Assembly: GCA_000233775.1 (NCBI GenBank)
Contig: CP003096.1
Coordinates: 1,390,501-1,454,500 of the forward strand
Source: Thermovirga lienii DSM 17291
GTDB taxonomy: Bacteria > Synergistota > Synergistia > Synergistales > Thermovirgaceae
Direction: 5' to 3'
Length of the DNA: 64,000 nt
Shown here in pieces: positions 1-7,663 of the stretch (position 1 is its first letter; every line of letters begins with the position of its first letter). The notes under the pieces were generated by a model. The model was not told the DNA's origin. It made no database searches and worked only from the letters and a program-made list of their open reading frames with translations. Made by a program: the position numbers and the translations under genes.

Positions 1-1105
1 CCCTTGAAAGCTGAGAAAGGGCTATCACCGGCATGTCCAGTTCTCTGGCTACAGCTTTCAGCGAACGAGATATCTCGGCTACCTCCTGCTGCTTACTCTC
101 TATTCTCCTGGGTAAGTGCATCAACTGGAGGTAGTCCACTATTATCAAACCCAAGCCGTCCTTTGCGTACTGGGATTTGAAACGACGGCTACGGGCCCTA
201 AGCTCTAGCGTTGAAAGAACGGAGCTGTCATCTATGAAAATGGGTGCGCTCGAAAGCTCTCCCGCTGCCTCTGCTAGGTCATGCCAACTGTTCTCATGAA
301 AGACTCCAGTCTTCAAATCATGTATGTTTATCCTGGCTCTTGATCCCAGCATCCTTAAAACTAGCTGCTCGGCACTCATCTCAAGACTAAATATCAAAAC
401 AGGAATGGAGTGCTCCACTGCAGCATTAAGGGCTATACCAAGGGCAAAAGCCGTTTTTCCCATGGAAGGCCTTGCCGCCAAAATATTAAGGCTTCCAGGC
501 TGAAAGCCTCCAGTTATCCTCTCAAAGTCGTCAAATCCTGAAGGAACACCGTTTACTTTTGCAGCAGGAGAATGAAAACGTTCCTCTATATCCTTGAAGG
601 TAGGAGCAAGAACGTCACTGATCTTTCTGAAAAAGGCCTTATTACCACTTTGGGTGACCTCAAAAACGGCCCTCTCCGCATCGTCCAAGATCTCCTCTAA
701 CTCCTTATCCTCTGCATACCCCATCTTGGCAATTTCCGTTCCTACCTGAATAAGCCTTCTGTGAACTGCCTTATCTTTCACGATTCGTATGTGGTGTTCC
801 ACATTCGCAGTTGTAGGTACGGCATCGACCAGTTCCGCTATGAAGGCCTGCCCTCCTACTGATTCCAGAAGACCTTTTTTGGACAATTCCTCCATGACAG
901 TCAAGGGGTCCACTGCCTTGGACTTGGACGACATCTCACAAATAATCTCGAAAATCAATCTGTGAACTGCATCGTAGAAATCGTCGCTCCTCAGAGAATC
1001 GACTGCCAAAGTGAGGGCATCAGCATCCAGCAAGCAGTCGCCCAAAACCGCCCTTTCCGCTTCGAGATTATGCGGGGGGACCTTCTCAAAGAGTTTATCC
1101 GACAA
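1..1105 (-). CDS. dnaB: Replicative DNA helicase DnaB (3' part cut by window edge)
   Basis: This is the ring-shaped helicase that unwinds DNA ahead of the replisome. About 368 codons are visible and the C-terminal end lies outside the window. The start is a TTG at 1103-1105, preceded by GGAGG that lies inside the end of rplI. The protein begins with the family's VPPHNLEAE signature. After the helical N-terminal domain come a RecA-like domain with Walker A RPSMGKTAF near residue 210, Walker B LIIVDYLQLM near 320, and the ALSQLSR motif at the edge. It is translationally coupled to rplI (3 bp downstream), the standard rpsF-ssb-rpsR-rplI-dnaB order. A non-ATG start could cause automatic annotation to miss it. 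Confidence 0.95.
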   Translation of the reverse strand, partial: MSDKLFEKVPPHNLEAERAVLGDCLLDADALTLAVDSLRSDDFYDAVHRLIFEIICEMSSKSKAVDPLTVMEELSKKGLLESVGGQAFIAELVDAVPTTANVEHHIRIVKDKAVHRRLIQVGTEIAKMGYAEDKELEEILDDAERAVFEVTQSGNKAFFRKISDVLAPTFKDIEERFHSPAAKVNGVPSGFDDFERITGGFQPGSLNILAARPSMGKTAFALGIALNAAVEHSIPVLIFSLEMSAEQLVLRMLGSRARINIHDLKTGVFHENSWHDLAEAAGELSSAPIFIDDSSVLSTLELRARSRRFKSQYAKDGLGLIIVDYLQLMHLPRRIESKQQEVAEISRSLKAVARELDMPVIALSQLSR

Positions 1106-1106
1106 C

Positions 1107-1553
1107 TTATTCAGCCTCCACAAGCATGGTCATTTGAGCTTCCACTCCGGGATAAAGTTTAACCACAAAGGGATGCTCTCCAGTTTCTTTTACCGCTCCC
1201 TCGATCTTTATATCTTTTTTGCTTATCTTGACACCCAATTGTTCTTCCAAAGCCTTTGCCAAATGAGCTGTTGTAACACTGCCAAACAACTTGCCCCTTT
1301 CTCCAGCACTTAAAGCAATCTTTACAACCTTGCCGTTCAGCTTTTTCTGAAGGGCAAGGGCCTCTTCTTTGAGCTTTTTTTCCCTTATCTCCATGGATTT
1401 TTGCTTTTGTTTCCACTCTGCCAGTTTCGCGGGAGTTGCCTCTTCGGCGAGGCCCCTAGGTATCAAATAGTTCCTGGCGTAACCATCAGAAACCTCTATA
1501 AGCTCTCCTTTTTTTCCCAACTTTGAAACATCTGACAACAAGATGCACTTCAT
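1107..1553 (-). CDS. rplI: 50S ribosomal protein L9
   Basis: L9 binds 23S rRNA at the base of the L1 stalk. At 148 aa it has the usual length. It opens with the conserved N-terminal domain ([20 protein letters not shown], residues 13-32), followed by the long connecting helix rich in Lys and Glu and a C-terminal domain. Its last codons overlap the ribosome binding site of dnaB, so the two are probably co-translated. It is part of the rpsF operon. Confidence 0.97.
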   Translation of the reverse strand: MKCILLSDVSKLGKKGELIEVSDGYARNYLIPRGLAEEATPAKLAEWKQKQKSMEIREKKLKEEALALQKKLNGKVVKIALSAGERGKLFGSVTTAHLAKALEEQLGVKISKKDIKIEGAVKETGEHPFVVKLYPGVEAQMTMLVEAE

Positions 1554-1560
1554 AGCACCT

Positions 1561-2511
1561 CTACCTCCCTATTCTAGATCTCAAATCAAGCCACATATCT
1601 ATAATACCCAAAATTAGGGCTATTTGAGTCAATAACGGAAACAACATTACCATTCCAACAAGAATCCACCTTATAACCTTCTTGACATTCTTGTAGGAAA
1701 GATAAAACCAAAAAACCGACAACCCCTGCAGCATTAAAAGGCCACTGGAAAGGAGCCTCAGGTTTAACCCTATCCGCAAAAAAATCTCCGGGAAAGTGCC
1801 ACTTAGTCCCATAAAACTCAAAACACCAGAAAGTATAAAAACCCAAAAAACGCTCTTGGGGAAGGACCATCTTGCAAACGGCCTTATAGGAGGCAGTTCA
1901 TTGCTGCCCAACCTGTATAGCACCGTCCTGCTTATGACATAACTCAAAAAACAGTCCACTGCCGAAGCCATTATTAGTAAAGCAGGAAATATTTTGGGGA
2001 TCATTGATATAGTCGCTTCCATCTGGGATCTTGCCGTATTCAAGGTCTCTTTAGACATCCCCATCTCCTTATAAATGGAAGCCACTTTATCTATTACAGC
2101 CATCATTTCATCAGGGCGCACATCAAAGGGATTAACACCCGTCAACTTGGCCAAGATGACCATTAGTACAAGTTTGCCTCCAAGAGATATCAAAACTCCG
2201 TACAAAATTATCTCAATGGAATTTTTGTATCGTCTGGATAGGTAACCTAATCCCACACCCAAAATACCGAAACTTAAGACAAAAAACAAAGCGCCGCTTA
2301 TGCCAGCAAATAGGGTAACGAGGATTGAAGCAACCCCCAAGCCAAGAAAGGCTCTGGTCAAGCTGTGGCGCAAACCTAAAACCACCAAAGGTGCTGGACA
2401 TAAAAAAGCAAAGACCATACCAACTACTGGAAGGACATAGCTTGCCAAAAAAAGAGCCACGGCAAGGGCAACAAGCAAAGCAGACTCTACAATTTCTCTA
2501 GGTTTATTCAT
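1561..2511 (-). CDS. YybS-like DUF2232 membrane protein
   Basis: This is an integral membrane protein of 316 aa with roughly eight hydrophobic segments, beginning with a segment right after the short N-terminus ([20 protein letters not shown]). Length, topology and the position between rpsR and rplI match the DUF2232/YybS family, which occupies this slot in many Gram-positive-like ribosomal operons. The function is not established. A strong AAGGGGATGAG ribosome binding site precedes ATG 2511. I see no catalytic motif. The assignment rests on synteny and on the general hydrophobic pattern. Confidence 0.75.
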   Translation of the reverse strand: MNKPREIVESALLVALAVALFLASYVLPVVGMVFAFLCPAPLVVLGLRHSLTRAFLGLGVASILVTLFAGISGALFFVLSFGILGVGLGYLSRRYKNSIEIILYGVLISLGGKLVLMVILAKLTGVNPFDVRPDEMMAVIDKVASIYKEMGMSKETLNTARSQMEATISMIPKIFPALLIMASAVDCFLSYVISRTVLYRLGSNELPPIRPFARWSFPKSVFWVFILSGVLSFMGLSGTFPEIFLRIGLNLRLLSSGLLMLQGLSVFWFYLSYKNVKKVIRWILVGMVMLFPLLTQIALILGIIDMWLDLRSRIGR

Positions 2512-2560
2512 GACTCATCCCCTTGATAATTTCTACATTGACTTTTAATACACAACTACA

Positions 2561-2593
2561 ATCAAGGGGAGAAGCTTGGCTCCCCCCCTTGAT
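2561..2593 (-). terminator. Hairpin between rpsR and yybS
   Basis: The arms ATCAAGGGG and CCCCTTGAT pair around a roughly 14-base loop in the 132-bp gap between rpsR and the DUF2232 gene. No clear run of T follows on the minus strand. It may be an attenuator or mRNA-processing hairpin that lowers expression of the distal genes rather than a full terminator. Confidence 0.5.
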
Positions 2594-2643
2594 AACATAC
2601 AGCTATTCAATCTCTACGCATATACAGCTTTCACGAATCACAA

Positions 2644-2883
2644 CTAATCAGCTATGTAGGGCAAAAGCGCCATGAACCTTGCACGTTTTATAGCAGTGGT
2701 AACCTGTCTCTGATGTTTGGCGCAGGTTCCCGTAACCCTACGGGGGATAATCTTACCCCTGTCGCTCATGTACTTTCTCAGCTTATCAACATCTTTATAA
2801 TCGACCTTTTCTACTTTGTCCACACAAAAGAAACATACCTTAGGTCGCTTCCGTCTCCTTTTATTACCTTGAGGATAGGCCAT
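2644..2883 (-). CDS. rpsR: 30S ribosomal protein S18
   Basis: S18 forms a heterodimer with S6 on the platform of the small subunit. The 79-aa protein contains the conserved core [21 protein letters not shown] (near residues 29-49) and [10 protein letters not shown], then the basic C-terminal segment [13 protein letters not shown]. An N-terminal CFFC pair (Cys17, Cys20) and Cys54 suggest the zinc-type variant of S18, although I see only three cysteines. It lies 33 bp downstream of ssb in the rpsF operon. Confidence 0.97.
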   Translation of the reverse strand: MAYPQGNKRRRKRPKVCFFCVDKVEKVDYKDVDKLRKYMSDRGKIIPRRVTGTCAKHQRQVTTAIKRARFMALLPYIAD

Positions 2884-2916
2884 GATGAACCTCCTTTACC
2901 CAAAAAATCAATCCAC

Positions 2917-3408
2917 CTAGAAGGGGATGTCTATCTCTCCTTCTTCATCTGCATCCGGAGAGACTTCCGAGAAATCCATCGGGAACTCGTCACCAAAATC
3001 CTTCTCCCTCAGGCTTCCTACTCTTTTTTTGTCAACTGAAGAGACAGCCACATCATCCAAATCGGAATTATCCCTTCTACTTCCTAAAAAGGTAACCGAT
3101 TGAGCCACCACTTCTGTTACCCATCTTCTCTCGCCGCTTCCGGTCTCATAGCTTCTCACTTGAAGTCTACCTTCCACCAGAACCGGGCGTCCCTTCCTGA
3201 GGTACCGTTCGCAGTTTTCCGCCTGGCTTCCAAAAACAACCACCGGGATGAAATCCACCTGTTCCAAAACTTCGCCATCCTTACCGCGGCTCACCCTGTT
3301 CACAGCAACGGACAACTTCGCAACGGCCTGGTTTGACGTGGTGTATCTAACCTCTGGATCTCTCGCAAGATTACCCATCAAAATAACTTTATTGAACCCT
3401 CGAGCCAA
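2917..3408 (-). CDS. ssb: Single-stranded DNA-binding protein
   Basis: SSB coats single-stranded DNA during replication and repair. The OB fold (residues 1-110) carries NKVILMGNLARDPEVRYT and the strand motif RPVLVEGRLQVR. An acidic linker leads to the C-terminal tip DIPF, which recruits partner proteins. A longer GTG-started frame begins at 3417, but that GTG lies inside the Shine-Dalgarno AAGGAG. TTG at 3406-3408, seven bases after it, gives the canonical start MARGFNKV and 163 aa. The gene starts about 12 bp after rpsF. Confidence 0.95.
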   Translation of the reverse strand: MARGFNKVILMGNLARDPEVRYTTSNQAVAKLSVAVNRVSRGKDGEVLEQVDFIPVVVFGSQAENCERYLRKGRPVLVEGRLQVRSYETGSGERRWVTEVVAQSVTFLGSRRDNSDLDDVAVSSVDKKRVGSLREKDFGDEFPMDFSEVSPDADEEGEIDIPF

Positions 3409-3420
3409 ATATATCACTCC

Positions 3421-3711
3421 TTAGTTCTCATTGAGAACAACCATATGGCGCATAACCTGAGACCGGAGTTTCATGAGCCTATCAAGCTCCGCCACCTGTG
3501 AGGGATCCAATTTAAACTGGAAAACAGCATAGAAACCTTCTGTTTTCTTCTTAATGGGATAGGCCAAGGTCCTTTTGCCCCAGACATCAACCTTGCCTAT
3601 CTCTCCTCCCAGGTTCCGTACGACCTCTTGCAACTCCTCAACAAGGGCCTTGTGGTCTTCGACCTCAGGCTCAAGAATAACCATCATTTCATATGGTCGC
3701 ACGCCATTCAC
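3421..3711 (-). CDS. rpsF: 30S ribosomal protein S6
   Basis: S6 binds S18 in the small-subunit platform. The 96-aa protein shows the conserved start RPYEMMVILEPE and the central motif WGKRTLAYPIKKKTEGFYAV. It is the first gene of the rpsF-ssb-rpsR-yybS-rplI-dnaB operon and is preceded by an upstream promoter and a leader hairpin. The ribosome binding site GGGAGGAGGTGA lies just before the start codon. Confidence 0.97.
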   Translation of the reverse strand: MNGVRPYEMMVILEPEVEDHKALVEELQEVVRNLGGEIGKVDVWGKRTLAYPIKKKTEGFYAVFQFKLDPSQVAELDRLMKLRSQVMRHMVVLNEN

Positions 3712-3730
3712 CTCCTCCCTTTGGACTTAG

Positions 3731-3748
3731 GTCTCTCTACGGAGAGAC
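3731..3748 (-). promoter_or_regulatory. rpsF leader hairpin, possible S6:S18 autoregulatory site
   Basis: On the minus strand a 7-bp stem (GTCTCTC/GAGAGAC) closes a CGTA loop, so CCG lies at the top of the stem. It lies between the rpsF promoter and the rpsF start. Known S6:S18 leader motifs present a CCG triplet near a stem and bind the S6:S18 dimer for feedback control. The match here is by position and the CCG triplet only. Confidence 0.5.
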
Positions 3749-3766
3749 AGGGAAATGCGAGTATGT

Positions 3767-3795
3767 ATTATACGCTATGGGTTATCATTGGACAA
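3767..3795 (-). promoter_or_regulatory. Sigma-70 type promoter of the rpsF operon
   Basis: On the minus strand TTGTCC (3790-3795) is followed after exactly 17 bp by TATAAT (3767-3772). The promoter overlaps the last codons of the upstream ftsL/divIC-like gene and reads into the rpsF leader. Confidence 0.75.
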
Positions 3796-4080
3796 CCCAT
3801 CAGATGAAACTATTTCTATCTCGTAAAACTTTTCGCCAGGAAACGTCATGTTGAACTGTTCTCTCGCCAGCCTGGCTATTCCCTCCGGAGTACTATAAAA
3901 TTTAAGCTTCTCCTCCATCTTTTGGTTTCTTCTGGTTAATTCGATCAAATAATTCATCCTAGAATCAAGTAACTCCGAAAGTCTTCTGACCTTCCTTATC
4001 TCCATGAAATACGCTGTTCCCATTATGGCAACTAGACATAAAACTGACGCAACCAAAAGGACCCAGCGTAATCTCACCAT
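3775..4080 (-). CDS. FtsL/DivIC-type septum formation protein
   Basis: This is a small single-pass membrane protein of about 101 aa. A short basic N-terminus (MVRLRW) precedes one membrane helix (VLLVASVLCLVAIMGTAYFM). A coiled coil follows (residues about 33-65), then the motif STPEGIARLAREQFNMTFPGE, which resembles the C-terminal region of DivIC/FtsB proteins (typically EARRLGMVKPGE-like). These proteins form the FtsQ-FtsB-FtsL divisome subcomplex. An upstream in-frame start exists at 4161, but it would overlap argS by 79 bp. ATG 4080, two bases after the argS stop, is preferred. Confidence 0.7.
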   Translation of the reverse strand: MVRLRWVLLVASVLCLVAIMGTAYFMEIRKVRRLSELLDSRMNYLIELTRRNQKMEEKLKFYSTPEGIARLAREQFNMTFPGEKFYEIEIVSSDGLSNDNP

Positions 4081-4082
4081 GA

Positions 4083-5762
4083 CTACATCTTCTCCGGGGC
4101 TGACACTCCTAAAAGTTTTAAAGAGTTGGCTATCACTACCCTCGCAGCCTCCACCAAACACAATCGAGCTTTCTCAAGTTCCGGCTCTACTCCTAAAACC
4201 CTATGGGCGTTATAGAAGCTGTGGAAAACGCTGGCCACATCGTACAGGTAGAACGTAACCCTGTGCGGGGCAAGTTCCTCAGCTGCTTTGGCAATCTCCT
4301 CAGGAAACACACTTATCTTCCTTATCAAAGATAGCTCCTCCGGGGAAGTCAACAAAGAAAAGTCGACCTCTTCCAAATTCTCTGGGAGAAAGACGCCTCT
4401 GGTCTTTGCCTCCCTGAATATGCTGTGGATTCTGGCATGAGCGTACTGTACGTAAAAAACTGGGTTCTCGTTAGTGCTACTTTTGGCCAGATCCAGATCG
4501 AAATCCAAATGACTGTCAGATCTTCGCATAACAAAGAAATATCTTGCTGCGTCCACACCTACTTCATCCATTACCTCCCTCAGGGTGACAAATTCCCCCG
4601 AACGGGTAGACATGGATACTTGTTTACCACCCCTCAAGAGGTTTACGAACTGAATGAGAAGAATTTGCAGATCTTCTGGGGATCTTCCCAATGCCTGCAC
4701 GGCAGCCTTCATCCTTGGGATATATCCATGGTGATCTGCTCCCCAAACATCTATGACCATATCAAAGCCCCTATCAAACTTGTTCTTGTGATAGACAATA
4801 TCAGACATGAAATAGGTTGGAGCTCCATTGCTCCTGATGAGGACCCTATCCTTATCATCGGAAAAGGCCGTTGCCTTGAACCACGTTGCTCCATCAGCAT
4901 CGTAAGCGTAGCCATTTTTCTTCAGCGTCTCCAGCGTCTTTTGAACCAAATCACCTTCGTATAAAGATTTCTCGGAAAACCACATATCAAAATTGACGCC
5001 GAAGTCCTCCAAGTCTTTCTTGATACCATCAAGTATCACCTTGCAGGCATAATCCTTGAAATACGGTAGAGACTCTTCTGGTGGTTCTTCCAAGAAACGA
5101 CGGCCTTCCTTTTCGACTATCTGTTGGGCTAGCTCATATATGTAAGCCCCTTTGTAGCCGTCTTCTGGGAAGGGGACCCGGCTAGGCTCTCCACATATCT
5201 CGAAATACCTAGCTTGAGTGGATTTTCCTAAAAGGTCCATCTGCAAGCCGGCATCATTTATGTAATACTCCCTTTGTACGTTCCACCCAGCAAAGGCAAG
5301 TATGTTAGCGCAAACATCCCCCACGGCAGCGCCCCTTCCGTGCCCTACGTGAAGAGGACCAGTAGGATTAGCACTTACGAATTCAACTTGTACTTTTCTC
5401 CCCTTGCCCAAGTCCAATCTGCCATAATCAGAACCTTTCTTTATGGCGTCACTTAGAAGTTCTCCTATCCATTTGCTAGAGAGCGTGAAGTTAATGAATC
5501 CAGGACCAGCGACCTCTGCCTTCTCAATATATGGATTGGCACCTAGTTTGCTAACGATACCCAAGGCCAAATCCCTCGGCTTTTCTCCAAAAACCTTAGC
5601 GCACTGCAATGCAATGTTCGTTGCCCAGTCTCCATGTTCTTCTCTTTTGGGTCTTTCCACTTCAACTTCTATATCTTTTTGAATCTCAATTCCCTTCTCT
5701 TCGGCCAACTCAAGCACTGCATTTTTTATTAGCTCCCGTAAAACCTCTGATGGTCCCATCAT
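4083..5762 (-). CDS. argS: Arginyl-tRNA synthetase
   Basis: ArgRS charges tRNA-Arg with arginine. The protein is 559 aa, as expected. It has the N-terminal Add-1 domain (residues 1-100), the class I HIGH motif as HVGH in NPTGPLHVGHGRG near residue 139, and a degenerate KMSKS (KQVSMSTRSGEF). The C-terminal DALR anticodon-binding domain includes YVQYAHARIHSI. The stop lies two bases before the ftsL/divIC-like gene and the start 17 bp after the upstream secreted-protein gene. Confidence 0.97.
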   Translation of the reverse strand: MMGPSEVLRELIKNAVLELAEEKGIEIQKDIEVEVERPKREEHGDWATNIALQCAKVFGEKPRDLALGIVSKLGANPYIEKAEVAGPGFINFTLSSKWIGELLSDAIKKGSDYGRLDLGKGRKVQVEFVSANPTGPLHVGHGRGAAVGDVCANILAFAGWNVQREYYINDAGLQMDLLGKSTQARYFEICGEPSRVPFPEDGYKGAYIYELAQQIVEKEGRRFLEEPPEESLPYFKDYACKVILDGIKKDLEDFGVNFDMWFSEKSLYEGDLVQKTLETLKKNGYAYDADGATWFKATAFSDDKDRVLIRSNGAPTYFMSDIVYHKNKFDRGFDMVIDVWGADHHGYIPRMKAAVQALGRSPEDLQILLIQFVNLLRGGKQVSMSTRSGEFVTLREVMDEVGVDAARYFFVMRRSDSHLDFDLDLAKSSTNENPVFYVQYAHARIHSIFREAKTRGVFLPENLEEVDFSLLTSPEELSLIRKISVFPEEIAKAAEELAPHRVTFYLYDVASVFHSFYNAHRVLGVEPELEKARLCLVEAARVVIANSLKLLGVSAPEKM

Positions 5763-5779
5763 TTATATCCTCACCCCAC

Positions 5780-7633
5780 TTAAGGTTTTTTCTGGAGGGG
5801 GACGGTAACGTCCTTCCACCTCATAAGCCTTGTCATTAATGCCTTCAATATATCAAGTTTTTCTCCCGACAGGGAAGACCCCGCAGCGACCAATTTAGTC
5901 TCTCCTTCAAGTACCTTTCCCTTGCCACGAATCCTGACATCCTCAAGAAGGCTAACACCCTCTTTTTCATATGATCCTGTCGTCGGTAAAACTAACACTT
6001 TATAGCCATCTGGCAAACGCAACTTTAGTTTTTGCTGGAACACGAAAGGATGTCTAATCTTAGCGCTCTCTGTTTCATCAAGCACTTCCTCTTGCCACGG
6101 CATGAAAACCGTTGGCCATCGAACCAACAGATTATCTTGTCCCACTATTCCAAGATTGGTATCCACCGGTAATGTAACGGTGAACGCCGATCCCTTGTAG
6201 TCTATCTCGGCATCCCGCAAAGACACCCCTGAAACGTTCTGGAACCTGAGGGCACCCATAAACTTTCGTACCCCTTCTTTTCCATTCTGCCCCTCTTCCA
6301 AAAGGTCTGAGATCCACGCGCCCGAGGCCTTCATATACAAAAAGCCTTCAGCTTTGCCTTCCGAACTCAAGGACAGATCCCATTGTAATTCAAGAAGATG
6401 TTTTTGGGCTGGTTGAGCACTGACAGTTTCTCTGGTTACCTCCCCCTCCTTAAGTCCCAACATGGTTCTCCCATAAAGCCCTGAAGCTACAGCTCCTGGC
6501 TTCTCAATCTGGCCAAACTTGTAGAAAAAACCTTCTCCACTTGGCGGTTTGACATAAACCACAGGGGCCTCCCACAAAGCCAAAGACCCAGGAACCTTAC
6601 CTTCCGTTTCTACAGCAGGCAAAAAGAAAAGGTCTGTCTCCCATCCCATCCTTCCTAGAAGCCTCCATGCCAACGCAGCAGATTCCCACTGAGTTAAAAG
6701 CCCTTTTCCTTTTAAGGTATCAGCCCCTGCTGGTAGTGTTCCCGAAAGATCCAGAGGATGGAATGTTTTAGCATTTAATTCGCTCAGCAGGTCAAATCCC
6801 CTTTTTGTCTTGTTAGCACCATTTATCTTATTTTCTTTGACGTACACCGGCTCCAATATATCTGCAAGATACTGAATATACTCATAACCTGCTTCCAAAG
6901 ATCTCTTCAAGCCTTCTCGCATACTAAAGGCGATGACAGGTTCGTTATGAACGAAAATGGAATTCCACCTTTTGGGTCTTACGTTAATTGAAGTCCATTC
7001 ATATTTATCTTTCAAATTTCCCCTTTCCATAACTGGAGGATCCATACCCTCAGTCTTCCAATAAAAATCGCTTCCTTTAGGTACTTCAACTATTATTCTC
7101 TGTTCCCATTGAGGCAAAGACAATGAAACAGCCACCCTGTCCTCGACGTTTACTCTTCCGGGCCAAGTCTGCTTAAACCCTAAAACCATCACGTTGCCGT
7201 CCAAACTGCTAGGAACTCGTACAGATACAGGCGTGCTGCGAACTCCAAAGGCTGATTCAGGGAGTAGTGGCAACGTCCTTCTTAAAGTATCCCTTCCAAA
7301 AACAGCAGCCTCCAGTATCTCCAACTTTCCACCTTCAGGCGGGGCAATTTCAACTTCTGGCAAAACATCAACGAGACGGCTTACTTCCTCAAAAACCAAA
7401 AACGTGGTACGCTCCATTGATCCATCAGCGGTCAAACTGTACTTTATTTCCCTTAACAGAATCAGGCCATTGGACCCCTCGAACAATTCCGAGGAAGGTG
7501 CCTCAGTAAGTAACCTCTGCAAGTCCTGTTCGACGTCGAAGGCACCAGCACAAGGGGCCAAAAGCAAAGCCGCTGACAGCATTATCCCTACCAACAAACA
7601 AGGGCGTAGCTTAGAGGGAAACAACCTTTTCAT
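5780..7633 (-). CDS. Secreted protein of unknown function (DUF3857-like?)
   Basis: This is a 617-aa exported protein. The N-terminus is basic (MKRLFPSKLRP), then hydrophobic (CLLVGIMLSAALLLAP), ending at a plausible AGA cleavage site near residue 31. The N-terminal half has the feel of DUF3857-type proteins: beta-rich, with a stretch about ILLREIKYSLTADGSMERTT. I see no transglutaminase Cys-His-Asp triad. A segment near residues 320-370 (WRLLGRMGWETDLFFLPAV) resembles the alpha-beta core of a degenerate transglutaminase fold. The family assignment is weak. It lies between secA and argS on the same strand. Confidence 0.45.
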   Translation of the reverse strand: MKRLFPSKLRPCLLVGIMLSAALLLAPCAGAFDVEQDLQRLLTEAPSSELFEGSNGLILLREIKYSLTADGSMERTTFLVFEEVSRLVDVLPEVEIAPPEGGKLEILEAAVFGRDTLRRTLPLLPESAFGVRSTPVSVRVPSSLDGNVMVLGFKQTWPGRVNVEDRVAVSLSLPQWEQRIIVEVPKGSDFYWKTEGMDPPVMERGNLKDKYEWTSINVRPKRWNSIFVHNEPVIAFSMREGLKRSLEAGYEYIQYLADILEPVYVKENKINGANKTKRGFDLLSELNAKTFHPLDLSGTLPAGADTLKGKGLLTQWESAALAWRLLGRMGWETDLFFLPAVETEGKVPGSLALWEAPVVYVKPPSGEGFFYKFGQIEKPGAVASGLYGRTMLGLKEGEVTRETVSAQPAQKHLLELQWDLSLSSEGKAEGFLYMKASGAWISDLLEEGQNGKEGVRKFMGALRFQNVSGVSLRDAEIDYKGSAFTVTLPVDTNLGIVGQDNLLVRWPTVFMPWQEEVLDETESAKIRHPFVFQQKLKLRLPDGYKVLVLPTTGSYEKEGVSLLEDVRIRGKGKVLEGETKLVAAGSSLSGEKLDILKALMTRLMRWKDVTVPLQKKP

Positions 7634-7663
7634 TGAGCACCTATCCTTTCCAGACTAAGCCTT

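Noticed and set aside
962-1162. 66-aa plus-strand frame at the left end
   Set aside because: It is antisense to dnaB and the end of rplI, both well supported.
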